Positions 1-10,134 of a DNA stretch of 62,251 nucleotides are shown piece after piece. The DNA comes from JAOPZW01 sp963803375. GTDB taxonomy: Bacteria > Actinomycetota > Thermoleophilia > Solirubrobacterales > Solirubrobacteraceae. Position 1 is the stretch's first letter. Each line of letters opens with the position of its first letter. The stretch lies in the NCBI GenBank assembly GCA_963803375.1, contig CAWDMB010000002.1:1-62251 (forward strand), written 5' to 3'. The translations under genes and the position numbers were made by a program. The notes beneath the pieces are model-generated. The model saw only the letters and a list, made by a program, of their open reading frames with translations. It was not told the DNA's origin and searched no databases.

Positions 1-48
1 CGCCCGGTTGACGCGCGCCGCCACGCACGCGGCCGAGAGTCCACGGCC

Positions 49-1128
49 ATGACCACCACCACCACACCCGCCATCGACCAGGAGCGCCTCGACGCGATCC
101 TCGGTCAGTTCGTCGCCGACCTCGGGGCCGCGCTCTCGGCGCCGCTGATCGTGCTCGGCGAGCGCCTCGGGCTCTTCGCGGCCATGGCCGACGGCGAGCC
201 CGTGACCCCCGGGAGCCTCGCCGGGCGCACGCAGACGCGCGAGCGCTACGTCCGCGAGTGGCTCGCGGCCATGTCGGCGAGCGGCTACGTGACCTACGAC
301 GAGGCCGCCGACGCCTTCCACCTCACGCCCGAGCAGGCGCTGACCTTCGCGCAGCCCGACGGGCCGGCCTACCTGCCCGGCGCCTTCGAGCTCGCGGCCG
401 CGTGCGTGAAGGACGAGCCGCACATCGAGCGCGTCTTCCGCACCGGCGAGGGCTTCGGCTGGCACGAGCACGACCACGACCTGTTCCACGGCACCGAGCG
501 CTTCTTCCGGCCCGGCTACGCGGCGCACCTGGTCGCGGAGTGGATCCCGGCGCTCGACGGCGTCGAGGACAAGCTGCGACGCGGGCGCGCTCGTCGCCGA
601 CCTCGGGTGCGGCCACGGCGCCTCGACGATCCTGATGGCCCAGGCCTACCCGCCTCGACCTTCGTCGGCTCCGACTACCACGAGGCCTCGATCGAGCACG
701 CGCGCAGCGCGCCGCCGAGCGGGCCGGCGTCGCCGACCGCGTGCGCTTCGAGGTCGCGACGGCCGAGGATTCCCCGGCGACGGCTACGACCTGGTCGTGC
801 ATCTTCGACGCGCTGCACGACATGGGCGACCCGGTCGGCGCCGCGCGCCACGTGCGCAGGGCGCTCGCGCCCGACGGCACCTGGCTCGTGGTCGAGCCGA
901 TGGCCGGCGACACGCTCGAGCGACAACCTCAACCCGGTCGGGCGGATCTTCTACGCCGCGTCGACCTCGCTGTGCATGCCCAACGCGCTGTCGCAGGGCG
1001 GCCACCGCGCGCTCGGCGCGCAGGCGGGCGAGGCGCAGCTGCGCGCCGTCCTCGAGGAGGCGGGCTTCTCGCGCGTGCGCCGGGCGGCGCAGACGCCGTT
1101 CAACCTCGTGCTGGAAGCTCGTCCGTAG
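49..1128 (+). pseudogene. SAM-dependent methyltransferase with N-terminal winged helix, multiply frameshifted
   Basis: The first ~175 residues (to about 577) read cleanly as a winged-helix/dimerisation region of the Rv2258c-like methyltransferase type. The SAM-binding domain follows in pieces in other frames: a glycine-rich motif I 'ADLGCGHGAS' from 578 in frame 2, 'GSDYHEASIEHAR' back in frame 1, 'RVRFEVATAED' and 'DALHDMGDPVGAARHV' in frame 3, and the C-terminus from about 920 in frame 1. About six single-base shifts within 1.1 kb are too many for ordinary decay with intact residues between them. Low-quality sequence at a contig end is the likelier cause. Substrate unknown. It converges on and slightly overlaps the SRPBCC gene. 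Confidence 0.7.
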
Positions 1129-1525
1129 CGGCGAGCACGGCGATGCGGCGGATCGACGCCTGCATCGTCGCGCGCAGCCCGTCGAGGTGCTCGTGCTGGT
1201 CGTCGGGCACGAGCACCTCGACGTCGAGGTCGGTGCCGCCGTCCTCGCGCTCGCCGAGCCGCCAGCCGAACTCGACCCCGGAGACCAGGCACGAGATCCG
1301 CACGCGACCGTCGCGTCGCTCCGAGCGCAGGACCTGGGCCATCGGCATCTCGGGCGCGCCCTCGAACCAGTACGTGAAGGGGACGGCGCCGTCGGCCGTC
1401 GCGTCGGCGAGCTCGGCGCGCTCCATGCCCGCCCACCAGTCCGGGAAGCGCAGCGGGTCGTAGAGCAGCTTCCAGACCTCCTCCGGCGGGGCGGTCGAGG
1501 TGGCCTGGTCGGTGAGGGTGAACAC
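1100..1525 (-). CDS. SRPBCC-family (START/polyketide cyclase-like) protein
   Basis: A 141-residue single-domain protein of the SRPBCC fold. It opens with 'TAPPEEVWKLLYDPLRFPDWW', the usual first strand and helix of this family, and ends with a long C-terminal helix. Members bind hydrophobic ligands or act as AHSA1-type proteins; no ligand can be named here. The GTG start is chosen because AGGAG lies 5 bases upstream and the gene then begins 8 bp after the BTAD regulator, so the two are probably co-transcribed. Its 3' end overlaps the end of the convergent methyltransferase by 29 bp. Confidence 0.8.
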   Translation of the reverse strand: MFTLTDQATSTAPPEEVWKLLYDPLRFPDWWAGMERAELADATADGAVPFTYWFEGAPEMPMAQVLRSERRDGRVRISCLVSGVEFGWRLGEREDGGTDLDVEVLVPDDQHEHLDGLRATMQASIRRIAVLAATDELPARG

Positions 1526-1533
1526 GATGGCTC

Positions 1534-4500
1534 CTAGCGATCGGGGGCGATGAGGGTGTGCAGGGCGGCCTCGACGCGCTCGAGCTCGCGGGCAGGCTCG
1601 ACGAGGCCGGCGACGGGCACGCGCCCGAAGTCCACGAGCGTGGCCGACCAGCCGGGGACGACGGTCGAGTCGCCCTCGGCGGCGAGCCGGCGCCATCCGC
1701 CCGCGCTCTCGTGCAGGCGACGGCGCGCGAGCTCGCGGTCCCCGCGCGCGGCTGCCACGAGGCCCTGCAGGTGCGTGAGGCGCATGACGAGCGCGTGCGG
1801 GAAGTCGGCGCGCCCGACCGGCGCAAGCGCCGTGGCCCGCAGCGCCTGCTCGGCCTCCTCCAGGCGCCCGAGGGCGACGAGCGCCTCGGCCCGGGCCAGC
1901 AGCGCCTGAGCCTGGCTCACGGGCGCCCCGGCCTCCAGCGCGGTGGCCAGCCGCCGCTCGGCCTGCGCGGGGTCGCCGGTGTGGAGAGCCACGAGGCCGC
2001 TGTCGTGCTCGGCGGTGAGGATGAGCCCGGGGTCCCCGACGTCGGCGGCGACCTCGCGCGCGAGCTCCGCCACCTCGGCCGCCGCCGCGCCTCGCCCGAC
2101 GCGGGCCAGCACGAACGCGCGCGCCGAGAGCGCCTGGACCTCGAGCGGCCCGATCCCGCGCACCTCCACCAGGCAGCGGTCCACGAAGCGCAGCGCCCGC
2201 TCGAAGTCGCCGATGGCCGCAGCCGCGCAGGCGCCGTTGATCCACGCCGAGTAGCCGAGGTCGGGGCGCCAGCGCCCGCGGACGGCAGCGCCGGCGGCCT
2301 CGAACGAGTCGCCGGCCGCGGCGAGATCTCCGCGCGCGGCGAGGACATGGCCGCTCGCGAGCGCGATCTCGTGGCGCAGGAGGCGGTCGTCGCGGACGCC
2401 GTCCAGGGCGCCGACGCTGTCGAGCAGCCGCTGCGCCTCGTCGACGTCGCCCGCCACCGCCTCCGCCCAGGCCAGCGCGGCCATCGCGCTCGCGCGCCGC
2501 GCCGGCGGACACTCGGCCAGGCTCTCGAGCAGCTCGAGCCCGCGGCGGGCGGCCTCCCGGGAGGCGAGAGGGTCGCAGAGCGAGCCGCGGCACCACAGCG
2601 CGCGCTCGATCCACGCGTCGGCGAGGCCCGCCGCGTCGGCGCGGTCGTTGTGGGCCAGCGCCGCGGCGAACGCCTCGTCGGCGGCGTCGCGCCGCCCCCG
2701 CCAGGCCTCCGTCTCGGCCAGGCGGCGCAGGATCGCGACGTCTCGCGGCGCGAGCTCGAGCGCCTCGCGCAGCGCCTCGGAGGCCTCGTCGAGGGCGCTT
2801 ACCGCCCATGCCTCGTCGGCGGCGCGACCGAGCTCGGCCACTGCCCGCCGGTCGCGCCCGGCCGCGCGCAGGTGGCGGGCGCGCTCGGCCGCCGGCCCCT
2901 CGGTCGCGTCCGCCAGCGCGAGGTGCAGCCCGGGTCGCCGCGTCTCGGGGATGTCCTCGGCGACGGCCGCGCGCAGGAGCTCGTGGCGAAACCCGAGGCG
3001 CCCGTCGCGGGCGGCGAGGAGCCCGCACGCGAGCGCGGCCTCGACCGCCTCGGCGGCCTCGAGCGCCTCGAGCTCGACCGGGGAGAGCTCGCGACCGGCG
3101 AGCGCGGCGAGCTCGACGACGCGGCGGGCCGGGTCGGCGAGGCGCGCCGCCGCCCCGCGCACGAGCGTGCGCAGGGTCGCCGGCGCCTCGCCGCCGCCTC
3201 CGGCGTGGGCGCGCGCCGACTCGATCCCGAGCAGCGGGTTGCCATCGGCGAGGGCGACGACCCGCGCCGTCGACCGGTCGTCGAGCGCGGCCGCCGCGCG
3301 CACGAGCCGCGTCATGTCCGCGTTGCCGAGCGGGCGCAGCTCGAGGTCGAGCACGTCGACGCCGCGGCCGGGGAGCGCGCCGCGCAGCGCGTCGACCGCG
3401 TCCGTGCGCGGGAACGGCCGGCGCGTGACGAGCGTGAGCAACGCCGACCGGCCGGTCCGCCGCGCGACGTGAGCGGCGAGCTCGAGGCTCGGCGCATCGG
3501 CCGCATGCACGTCTTCGAGGACGAGCACGAGCGGCGCGGTGGCCGCGGCGTGCTCGACGAGGTCGACGACGGCCTCGAAGAGCCGCGCGCGCTCGAGCTC
3601 GGGCGCGGCGGCGGGGGCCGGCTCGCCCGACGCGCCCAGGCGCGCCGGCAGCGACGGGACGAGCCGCGCGAGCTCGGCGACCCACGCCGGGGCGCCCGCC
3701 GGCGGACCGACCTGCGGCGCGAGCTCGCGCAGCAGCTCGCTCCACGGCGCCAGCGGCGCGGCGCCGAGCTCGGAGGCGGCGCCGGTAGCCACGAGCGCGC
3801 CCTCGGCGGCCATCGCGTCGGCGGCCTCCGCGGCCAGGCGCGACTTGCCGATGCCGGCCTCGCCGGTGAGGACGGCCAGCCCGCCGCGGCCACGCAGCGC
3901 GCCGGCCGCCAGGCGCCGCAGCGCGGCGAGCTCGGCCTCCCGGCCGTGCAGGGCGACGGCGTCGGGGCCGACGCGCCGGACCCGCCGCCCGTCGGCGGCC
4001 TCGGGGCCGGCGCGGATCCGCGCCGCCAGCGCGCGGGTCGCGGGCGCGAGCGCGAGGCCGAGCTCGCGGCGCAGGCGCTCGACCAGGCGATCGTGCACCG
4101 CGAGCGCCTCGGCCCGGTCGCCGGCGGCCACGAGCGCCTCCATTAGATCGCGCGCGGCCGCCTCGTCGAGCGCGTCGAGCGCCGCGCGGCGCCGCGCCCA
4201 GGTCACCGCCGCGGCGTCGTCGCCGCGCTCGCGCGCCCGGGCAGCGAGCTGCGCCAGCACGTCGTCGAGGCGCCGCGCGTGCTCGTCGCGGGCCTCGAGG
4301 ACCCAGTCCTCGTCGAGGCCGTGCAGGAGGGGGCCGGCGTCGAGCGCGACCGCCTCCTCCAGCCGGCCCACCTCCACGAGCGCCTCGAAGCGCTCGCTGT
4401 CGATCTCCACCTCGCCGGGGCACAGGCCGACGCGCTCGCGCGTGGCCTCGAGCGCCGGCGGCGTGGGGCCAAGCGCGCGCCGCAGAGCCCAGACGGCGCT

Positions 4501-4692
4501 GCGCAGGCTCGCGCGCGCGCTGGAGTCGAGCACGTCGGGCCAGAAGCGAGCGGCGAGCTCGGCGCGCGGGTGCGGGCCCGGGTGCAGCGCGAGCCACCCG
4601 AGCAGCGCCCAGGCGCGGCGGCTGGCCGGCGCCGGGACCGCCGTGCCGCCGACCGTGACCTCGAGCTCCCCCAAGAGCCGGATCCGCAGCAC
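1534..4692 (-). CDS. AfsR/SARP-type transcriptional regulator: BTAD, AAA ATPase and TPR domains
   Basis: A 1052-residue cytoplasmic regulator. Residues 1-100 form an OmpR-like winged helix ('ASLRSAVWALRRALG' is typical of SARP proteins), followed by a BTAD domain to about 240. An AAA/STAND ATPase follows, with Walker A 'GEAGIGKS' near 280 and Walker B 'LVLVLEDVHAAD' near 390. The rest is alanine-rich helical TPR-like repeats. There is no C-terminal LuxR helix-turn-helix, so DNA binding must use the N-terminus. GTG start. It is divergent from yjbQ with only 24 bp between starts, so a promoter probably lies within one of the coding regions. Targets unknown; the adjacent SRPBCC gene is the obvious candidate. 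Confidence 0.85.
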   Translation of the reverse strand: MLRIRLLGELEVTVGGTAVPAPASRRAWALLGWLALHPGPHPRAELAARFWPDVLDSSARASLRSAVWALRRALGPTPPALEATRERVGLCPGEVEIDSERFEALVEVGRLEEAVALDAGPLLHGLDEDWVLEARDEHARRLDDVLAQLAARARERGDDAAAVTWARRRAALDALDEAAARDLMEALVAAGDRAEALAVHDRLVERLRRELGLALAPATRALAARIRAGPEAADGRRVRRVGPDAVALHGREAELAALRRLAAGALRGRGGLAVLTGEAGIGKSRLAAEAADAMAAEGALVATGAASELGAAPLAPWSELLRELAPQVGPPAGAPAWVAELARLVPSLPARLGASGEPAPAAAPELERARLFEAVVDLVEHAAATAPLVLVLEDVHAADAPSLELAAHVARRTGRSALLTLVTRRPFPRTDAVDALRGALPGRGVDVLDLELRPLGNADMTRLVRAAAALDDRSTARVVALADGNPLLGIESARAHAGGGGEAPATLRTLVRGAAARLADPARRVVELAALAGRELSPVELEALEAAEAVEAALACGLLAARDGRLGFRHELLRAAVAEDIPETRRPGLHLALADATEGPAAERARHLRAAGRDRRAVAELGRAADEAWAVSALDEASEALREALELAPRDVAILRRLAETEAWRGRRDAADEAFAAALAHNDRADAAGLADAWIERALWCRGSLCDPLASREAARRGLELLESLAECPPARRASAMAALAWAEAVAGDVDEAQRLLDSVGALDGVRDDRLLRHEIALASGHVLAARGDLAAAGDSFEAAGAAVRGRWRPDLGYSAWINGACAAAAIGDFERALRFVDRCLVEVRGIGPLEVQALSARAFVLARVGRGAAAAEVAELAREVAADVGDPGLILTAEHDSGLVALHTGDPAQAERRLATALEAGAPVSQAQALLARAEALVALGRLEEAEQALRATALAPVGRADFPHALVMRLTHLQGLVAAARGDRELARRRLHESAGGWRRLAAEGDSTVVPGWSATLVDFGRVPVAGLVEPARELERVEAALHTLIAPDR

Positions 4693-4716
4693 GGTCAGTG
4701 CCTACGCTCCGGTGTC

Positions 4717-5178
4717 ATGGCCTCGCACACGACTTACCTGACCTTTCAGACCCCGGAGCGACGCGAGTTCGTCCGCATCACCGACGAGGTCCAGGACGCC
4801 GTCGCGCAGAGCGGCGTGCGCGACGGCCTGGTCCTCGTCAGCGCGATGCACATCACCGCCGGCGTGTGGGTCAACGACGACGAGCCGGGCATCCTCGAGG
4901 ACACGCTCGAGTGGCTCGACAAGCTCGCGCCTCCGTCGTGGCGCGAGCCGGCCAACGAGGTCGCGGCTGCGCTGTCACCCGAGCCCGGCGACTTCCGCCA
5001 CCACCGCGGCGGCGAGGACAACGGCGACGCGCACTGGAAGAACCTCCTCGTCCACCACCAGGTCGTGCTCCCCGTCACCGACGGACGGCTCGACCTGGGC
5101 CCGTGGCAGGCGGTCTTCTACTGCGAGTTCGACGGCCGGCGCCCCAAGCGCCTGGTCGTCAAGGTGCTCGGCGTGTAG
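4717..5178 (+). CDS. YjbQ/UPF0047 family protein
   Basis: A 153-residue member of the UPF0047/YjbQ family ('secondary thiamine-phosphate synthase'). Family hallmarks are visible: 'SAMHITAGVWVNDDEPG', the histidine-rich 'FRHHRGGEDNGDAHWKNLL' and the 'GPWQAVFYCEFDGRR' end. The family forms trimers with a metal-binding histidine site. The enzymatic role in thiamine metabolism is a weak side activity and the true function is unsettled. It stands alone between the divergent BTAD gene and the convergent lepA, whose stop lies 4 bp away. Confidence 0.85.
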   Translation: MASHTTYLTFQTPERREFVRITDEVQDAVAQSGVRDGLVLVSAMHITAGVWVNDDEPGILEDTLEWLDKLAPPSWREPANEVAAALSPEPGDFRHHRGGEDNGDAHWKNLLVHHQVVLPVTDGRLDLGPWQAVFYCEFDGRRPKRLVVKVLGV

Positions 5179-5182
5179 CGCC

Positions 5183-6997
<1,815 letters not shown>

Positions 6998-7032
6998 GGC
7001 CCCGGGCCAGGATAGGGCCCCGCGGCCGCTCC

Positions 7033-8682
7033 TCAGCCGCGACGCCGAGCGAGGCGCTCGACGAAGAGTCGCTCGATCTGCGCGAACTCGGGGATGCGCA
7101 TCCAGCGCACGATCAGCACGTAGACCGCGAGCCCGGCGGCGATGCCGCCCCCGACGGAGACGAGCTGGCCGAGGAAGCCGCGCCCGGCGAGACCGTCGAG
7201 ACTCCACCAGACCGCGTAGGCGACCGCGCCGAGGGCGGCCGACGCGCTCGTGATGGCCAGCGAGACGGCCATCGTCCGGCGGCCCTCGAGACGACCGCCG
7301 AGCTCGCGGCGCAGGAACCACCACTGGCCGAGCGACATCCCGGCGCTTGCGACGGCCGTGCCGATCACAAGGCCCGCGATGCCCAGCGGGCGATACAGCG
7401 CGAGGCTGATGGCGGCGTTGACCACGAGGTTCGACGCGGCCAGGGCGGTTGGGATCCACGGGCGCTGGAGCGAGAAGAACGTGCGCGAGAGCAGGAGGTT
7501 GACGCCGGCGAAGGGCAGGCTGAACGAGAACCAGAAGAGCGCCGTGGCGGTGTCGCTCGTCGACTTGGGGCCGAACGCGCCGCGCTGGTAGACGAGACGC
7601 GTGATCGGTTCGGCGAGCGCGAGCGTGATCGCCGCGGCGGGGATGAGCAGCAGGCAGATCTGCCGCGTCCCGGTCGCGCACGTCGCGCGCAGCCCGTCGA
7701 CGTCGCGGCGCGCGACGAACCGGCTCAGCGCCGGGAAGAGCACGGTCGCGACAGCGACCGAGAACATGCCCTGCGGGAGCATGTAGATGCGGAAGGCCGC
7801 TTCGATCGCGCGCGGCGCCGCGTCGGACACGAGCGTCCCGAGGCTCGAGTTGATGAGCAGGTCGACGTTGATGACCCCGAGGCCGATCGTCACGGGCAGC
7901 ATCAGAGCGAAGACGCGCTTGAGGCGCGGGTCGCGCCAGTCGGCGCGGATGCGCAGCCGGAAGTGGATGCGCCCGAGCGCCCAGATCGACAGCGCGAGCT
8001 GCACCACCGTGCCCACGAGAACCCCGACCGCGTAGGCATAGATCTTGTCGCCGGGGCCGAAGAGCGGGCGCAGCGCGACGAGCGCCACGATGATCACCAC
8101 GTTCCACACGAGCGGCGCGATCGCGGGGATCGAGAAGTGGCCGTTGGCGTTGAGGATCCCGACCACGAGCCCGTTGACGCCGAGCAGCACGACGATCGGG
8201 AACAGGACCTGGCTCAGCCCGACGGTCAGGTCCACGAGCTCGGGGGTGAACTTGTCGCCCGTGAAGAGCGGCATCACGACCCCGGCCCCGAGGACGAAGA
8301 CCGCCGACAGCGCCCCGAGGGCCGCGACGATCACGAACAGCAGCGAGGCCGCGAGGTTGGCCGCCTCCCTGCGCCGGCCCTGCTCGAGCAGCTCGGTGAA
8401 GACCGGCACGAACGCGGCGCTGAGCGCGGCGTCGGCGAAGAGGCCGCGCACGAGGTTGGGGACCTGGAAGGCGATCGTGAAGGCCGAGGCCGCGCCGCTC
8501 GTGCCGAAGTAGCGCGCCGCGACGACCTCGCGCACGAGCCCGGCGACGCGCGAGACGCCCGTCGCGAGCGAGAAGATCGCCGTGTTGCGGGCGATCGCGT
8601 GACCGGCCCCCGACGCGGCCGGCGGATCGGGCCCCTCGGCCTGCGCTGTCGCCGTTGCGTCGGTGCTCACCTGCGCCGTCAT
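7033..8682 (-). CDS. murJ: Lipid II flippase MurJ (MviN)
   Basis: A 549-residue polytopic membrane protein of the MOP flippase superfamily, with about 14 hydrophobic segments. The MurJ signature is clear: 'ARNTAIFSLATGVSRVAGLVRE' at the first helix and 'FGTSGAASAFTIAFQVPNLVRGLFADAALS' after it. It moves lipid II across the plasma membrane for peptidoglycan synthesis. The first ~28 residues are Ala/Thr/Pro-rich and probably cytosolic. It is divergent from rpsT with 65 bp between starts. Confidence 0.95.
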   Translation of the reverse strand: MTAQVSTDATATAQAEGPDPPAASGAGHAIARNTAIFSLATGVSRVAGLVREVVAARYFGTSGAASAFTIAFQVPNLVRGLFADAALSAAFVPVFTELLEQGRRREAANLAASLLFVIVAALGALSAVFVLGAGVVMPLFTGDKFTPELVDLTVGLSQVLFPIVVLLGVNGLVVGILNANGHFSIPAIAPLVWNVVIIVALVALRPLFGPGDKIYAYAVGVLVGTVVQLALSIWALGRIHFRLRIRADWRDPRLKRVFALMLPVTIGLGVINVDLLINSSLGTLVSDAAPRAIEAAFRIYMLPQGMFSVAVATVLFPALSRFVARRDVDGLRATCATGTRQICLLLIPAAAITLALAEPITRLVYQRGAFGPKSTSDTATALFWFSFSLPFAGVNLLLSRTFFSLQRPWIPTALAASNLVVNAAISLALYRPLGIAGLVIGTAVASAGMSLGQWWFLRRELGGRLEGRRTMAVSLAITSASAALGAVAYAVWWSLDGLAGRGFLGQLVSVGGGIAAGLAVYVLIVRWMRIPEFAQIERLFVERLARRRG

Positions 8683-8728
8683 GCTACGGGCAGGCCGGAC
8701 GGGGCCGCCGCCGGCGCGGACCGGCCGC

Positions 8729-8734
8729 TACACT
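8729..8734 (+). promoter_or_regulatory. Candidate -10 box of rpsT
   Basis: TACACT, 13 bases before the rpsT ATG, would give a leader of only about 6-7 bases. The identical hexamer, in the same TACACTGC context, precedes the tRNA-Ala gene at 19701. No convincing -35 box is seen. Confidence 0.4.
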
Positions 8735-8747
8735 GCATCGCCGCCGC

Positions 8748-9017
8748 ATGGCCAACATCCACTCACAGCAGAAGCGGATCCTGCGCGCCGAGCGCGAGCG
8801 CCTCGAGAACCGGCGCTACACGTCGGCGATCAGGACGTACTTCCGGCGCCTGGAGGCGGCCGTCAACGGCGGCGACGCCGAAACGGTCGACGCCGAGCAC
8901 CGCACGCTCGTGCGCACCATCGACAAGGCCGTCAAGCGCGGCGCGCTGCACCGCAACACGGGCGCGCGCAAGAAGTCCCGCGCGGCGCGGCTGCGCGCCG
9001 TCGACAGCGCGTCCTGA
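8748..9017 (+). CDS. rpsT: 30S ribosomal protein S20
   Basis: An 89-residue basic helical protein that binds 16S rRNA early in 30S assembly. The start 'MANIHSQQKRILRAERERLENR' and the C-terminal 'KRGALHRNTGARKKSRAA' are diagnostic. It lies alone on the plus strand between murJ and holA, as in many actinobacteria. Confidence 0.96.
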   Translation: MANIHSQQKRILRAERERLENRRYTSAIRTYFRRLEAAVNGGDAETVDAEHRTLVRTIDKAVKRGALHRNTGARKKSRAARLRAVDSAS

Positions 9018-9025
9018 AGCCGGGC

Positions 9026-9060
9026 GGCTCGCGCTCGCGAGCCCCGCGCCGAGGCGCGGG
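9026..9060 (+). terminator. Tandem GC-rich hairpins after rpsT
   Basis: Two hairpins follow the rpsT stop by 9 bp. The first is GGCTCGCG / CGCGAGCC (9026-9043, perfect 8-bp arms). The second is CCCGCGC / GCGCGGG (9043-9060, 4-base loop). There is no T tract, as is common in high-GC actinobacteria. They lie between converging rpsT and holA and could stop transcription from either side. Confidence 0.55.
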
Positions 9061-9152
9061 ACCCGGTCGCCAGAGCTTCTACGAAGCGCCGGCCTGGTCG
9101 GGCGGCGACTGACCCCCGGGGGCGAGGACCGCGACCCCGGGCCGCGCCGGTC

Positions 9153-10124
9153 TCAGGTGGTGATCGCGCCGATCGTCAGCAGCGCCTCCGTGTCCTCGCT
9201 CAGCTCGCTCTCGCCGCGGGTCGCGAGCTCGAGCGCGCTGAGCGCCTCGAGCGCGCGTCGGAGCGCGGCGGGATCGGCCGCGCGCGCCTCCTTCAGGCGC
9301 CGGTCCGCCGCCCACCCGCCCATCTTCAGCGTGGGCTTGACCTGCGCGGGCGTCTTCCCGGCCTCGAGCCGGGCGGCGATCGCATGGACGTCGCGCAGCC
9401 GCCGGGCCACGAGCGGGACGAGGCGGGGCAGCGCCTCGCCCTGCGCGCGCAACTCGAGGAAGGCGCGCGTCGCCGCCTCGCGGTCGCGCGCGACGAGCGC
9501 GTCGACCAGCCCCCAGACCTGATGCTCGGCCGACGTCGCGGCGGCGGCGTCGATCTCCTCGACGCCCACACGCGCGCCGGGGCCGTGCTCGATCGCGAGC
9601 TTCTCGAGCTCCCGCAGCAGGCGCTGCTGGCGCGTCCCGACGTGCGCGATAAGCGCGCGCGCCGCGGCGCCCTCGAGCGTGAGGCCGAGCCCGGCCGCCT
9701 CCCCGATGACCCACTTCGGCAGCTCGCGCGCGCCCAGCACCGCCTCGGCGACGACATCTCCCCCGGCGCGCCGGACCGCTTCGGCCAGGCTTGCCGGCGC
9801 CTTCTGGCGGCCTTCCTCGCGGGCGAAGAACGCGACCGTCGTCTCGGGCGCCCCCGCCGAGAGCGCGTGGGTCAGCGAGCGCTCGACATCGGCGTCCTTC
9901 CAGCGCTCGACGCCGTCGACGATGAGGAACCGACGGCCCAGCGCGAAGGTCATCGCGCTCAGCGCGCCGGCGATCCGGTCGGGCGTCGCGGCGTCGCCCT
10001 CGAAGAGCTCGACTCCACCGCTGCCCGACTCGGCCTCCGCGAGCACGCGGAGCCGCCCACGGCGCTCGGCGATGCGGCCGCGGTCGTCGCCGTGAACGAG
10101 ATAGGCGGGCTTGAACACCGGCAT
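9153..10124 (-). CDS. holA: DNA polymerase III delta subunit
   Basis: A 323-residue clamp-loader subunit of the HolA family. The early 'YLVHGDDRGRIAERRGRL' corresponds to the degenerate nucleotide-binding start of delta. The middle and C-terminal helical domains ('GTRQQRLLRELEKLAIEH', 'LRDVHAIAARLEAGKT', 'LKMGGWAADRRLKEAR') fit delta subunits that open the beta clamp. The ATG at 10124 is preferred over an upstream one at 10196 because homology begins there and it leaves 10 bp after comEC. Confidence 0.9.
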   Translation of the reverse strand: MPVFKPAYLVHGDDRGRIAERRGRLRVLAEAESGSGGVELFEGDAATPDRIAGALSAMTFALGRRFLIVDGVERWKDADVERSLTHALSAGAPETTVAFFAREEGRQKAPASLAEAVRRAGGDVVAEAVLGARELPKWVIGEAAGLGLTLEGAAARALIAHVGTRQQRLLRELEKLAIEHGPGARVGVEEIDAAAATSAEHQVWGLVDALVARDREAATRAFLELRAQGEALPRLVPLVARRLRDVHAIAARLEAGKTPAQVKPTLKMGGWAADRRLKEARAADPAALRRALEALSALELATRGESELSEDTEALLTIGAITT

Positions 10125-10134
10125 CGCCACGAGT

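Noticed and set aside
1558..4146. Very long plus-strand open frame opposite the BTAD regulator, and similar long antisense frames opposite comEC, leuS, PBP2, valS and trigger factor
   Set aside because: High GC makes stop codons rare in antisense frames. Their residues are Arg/Ala/Pro-rich with no domain, whereas the opposite strand encodes clear families.
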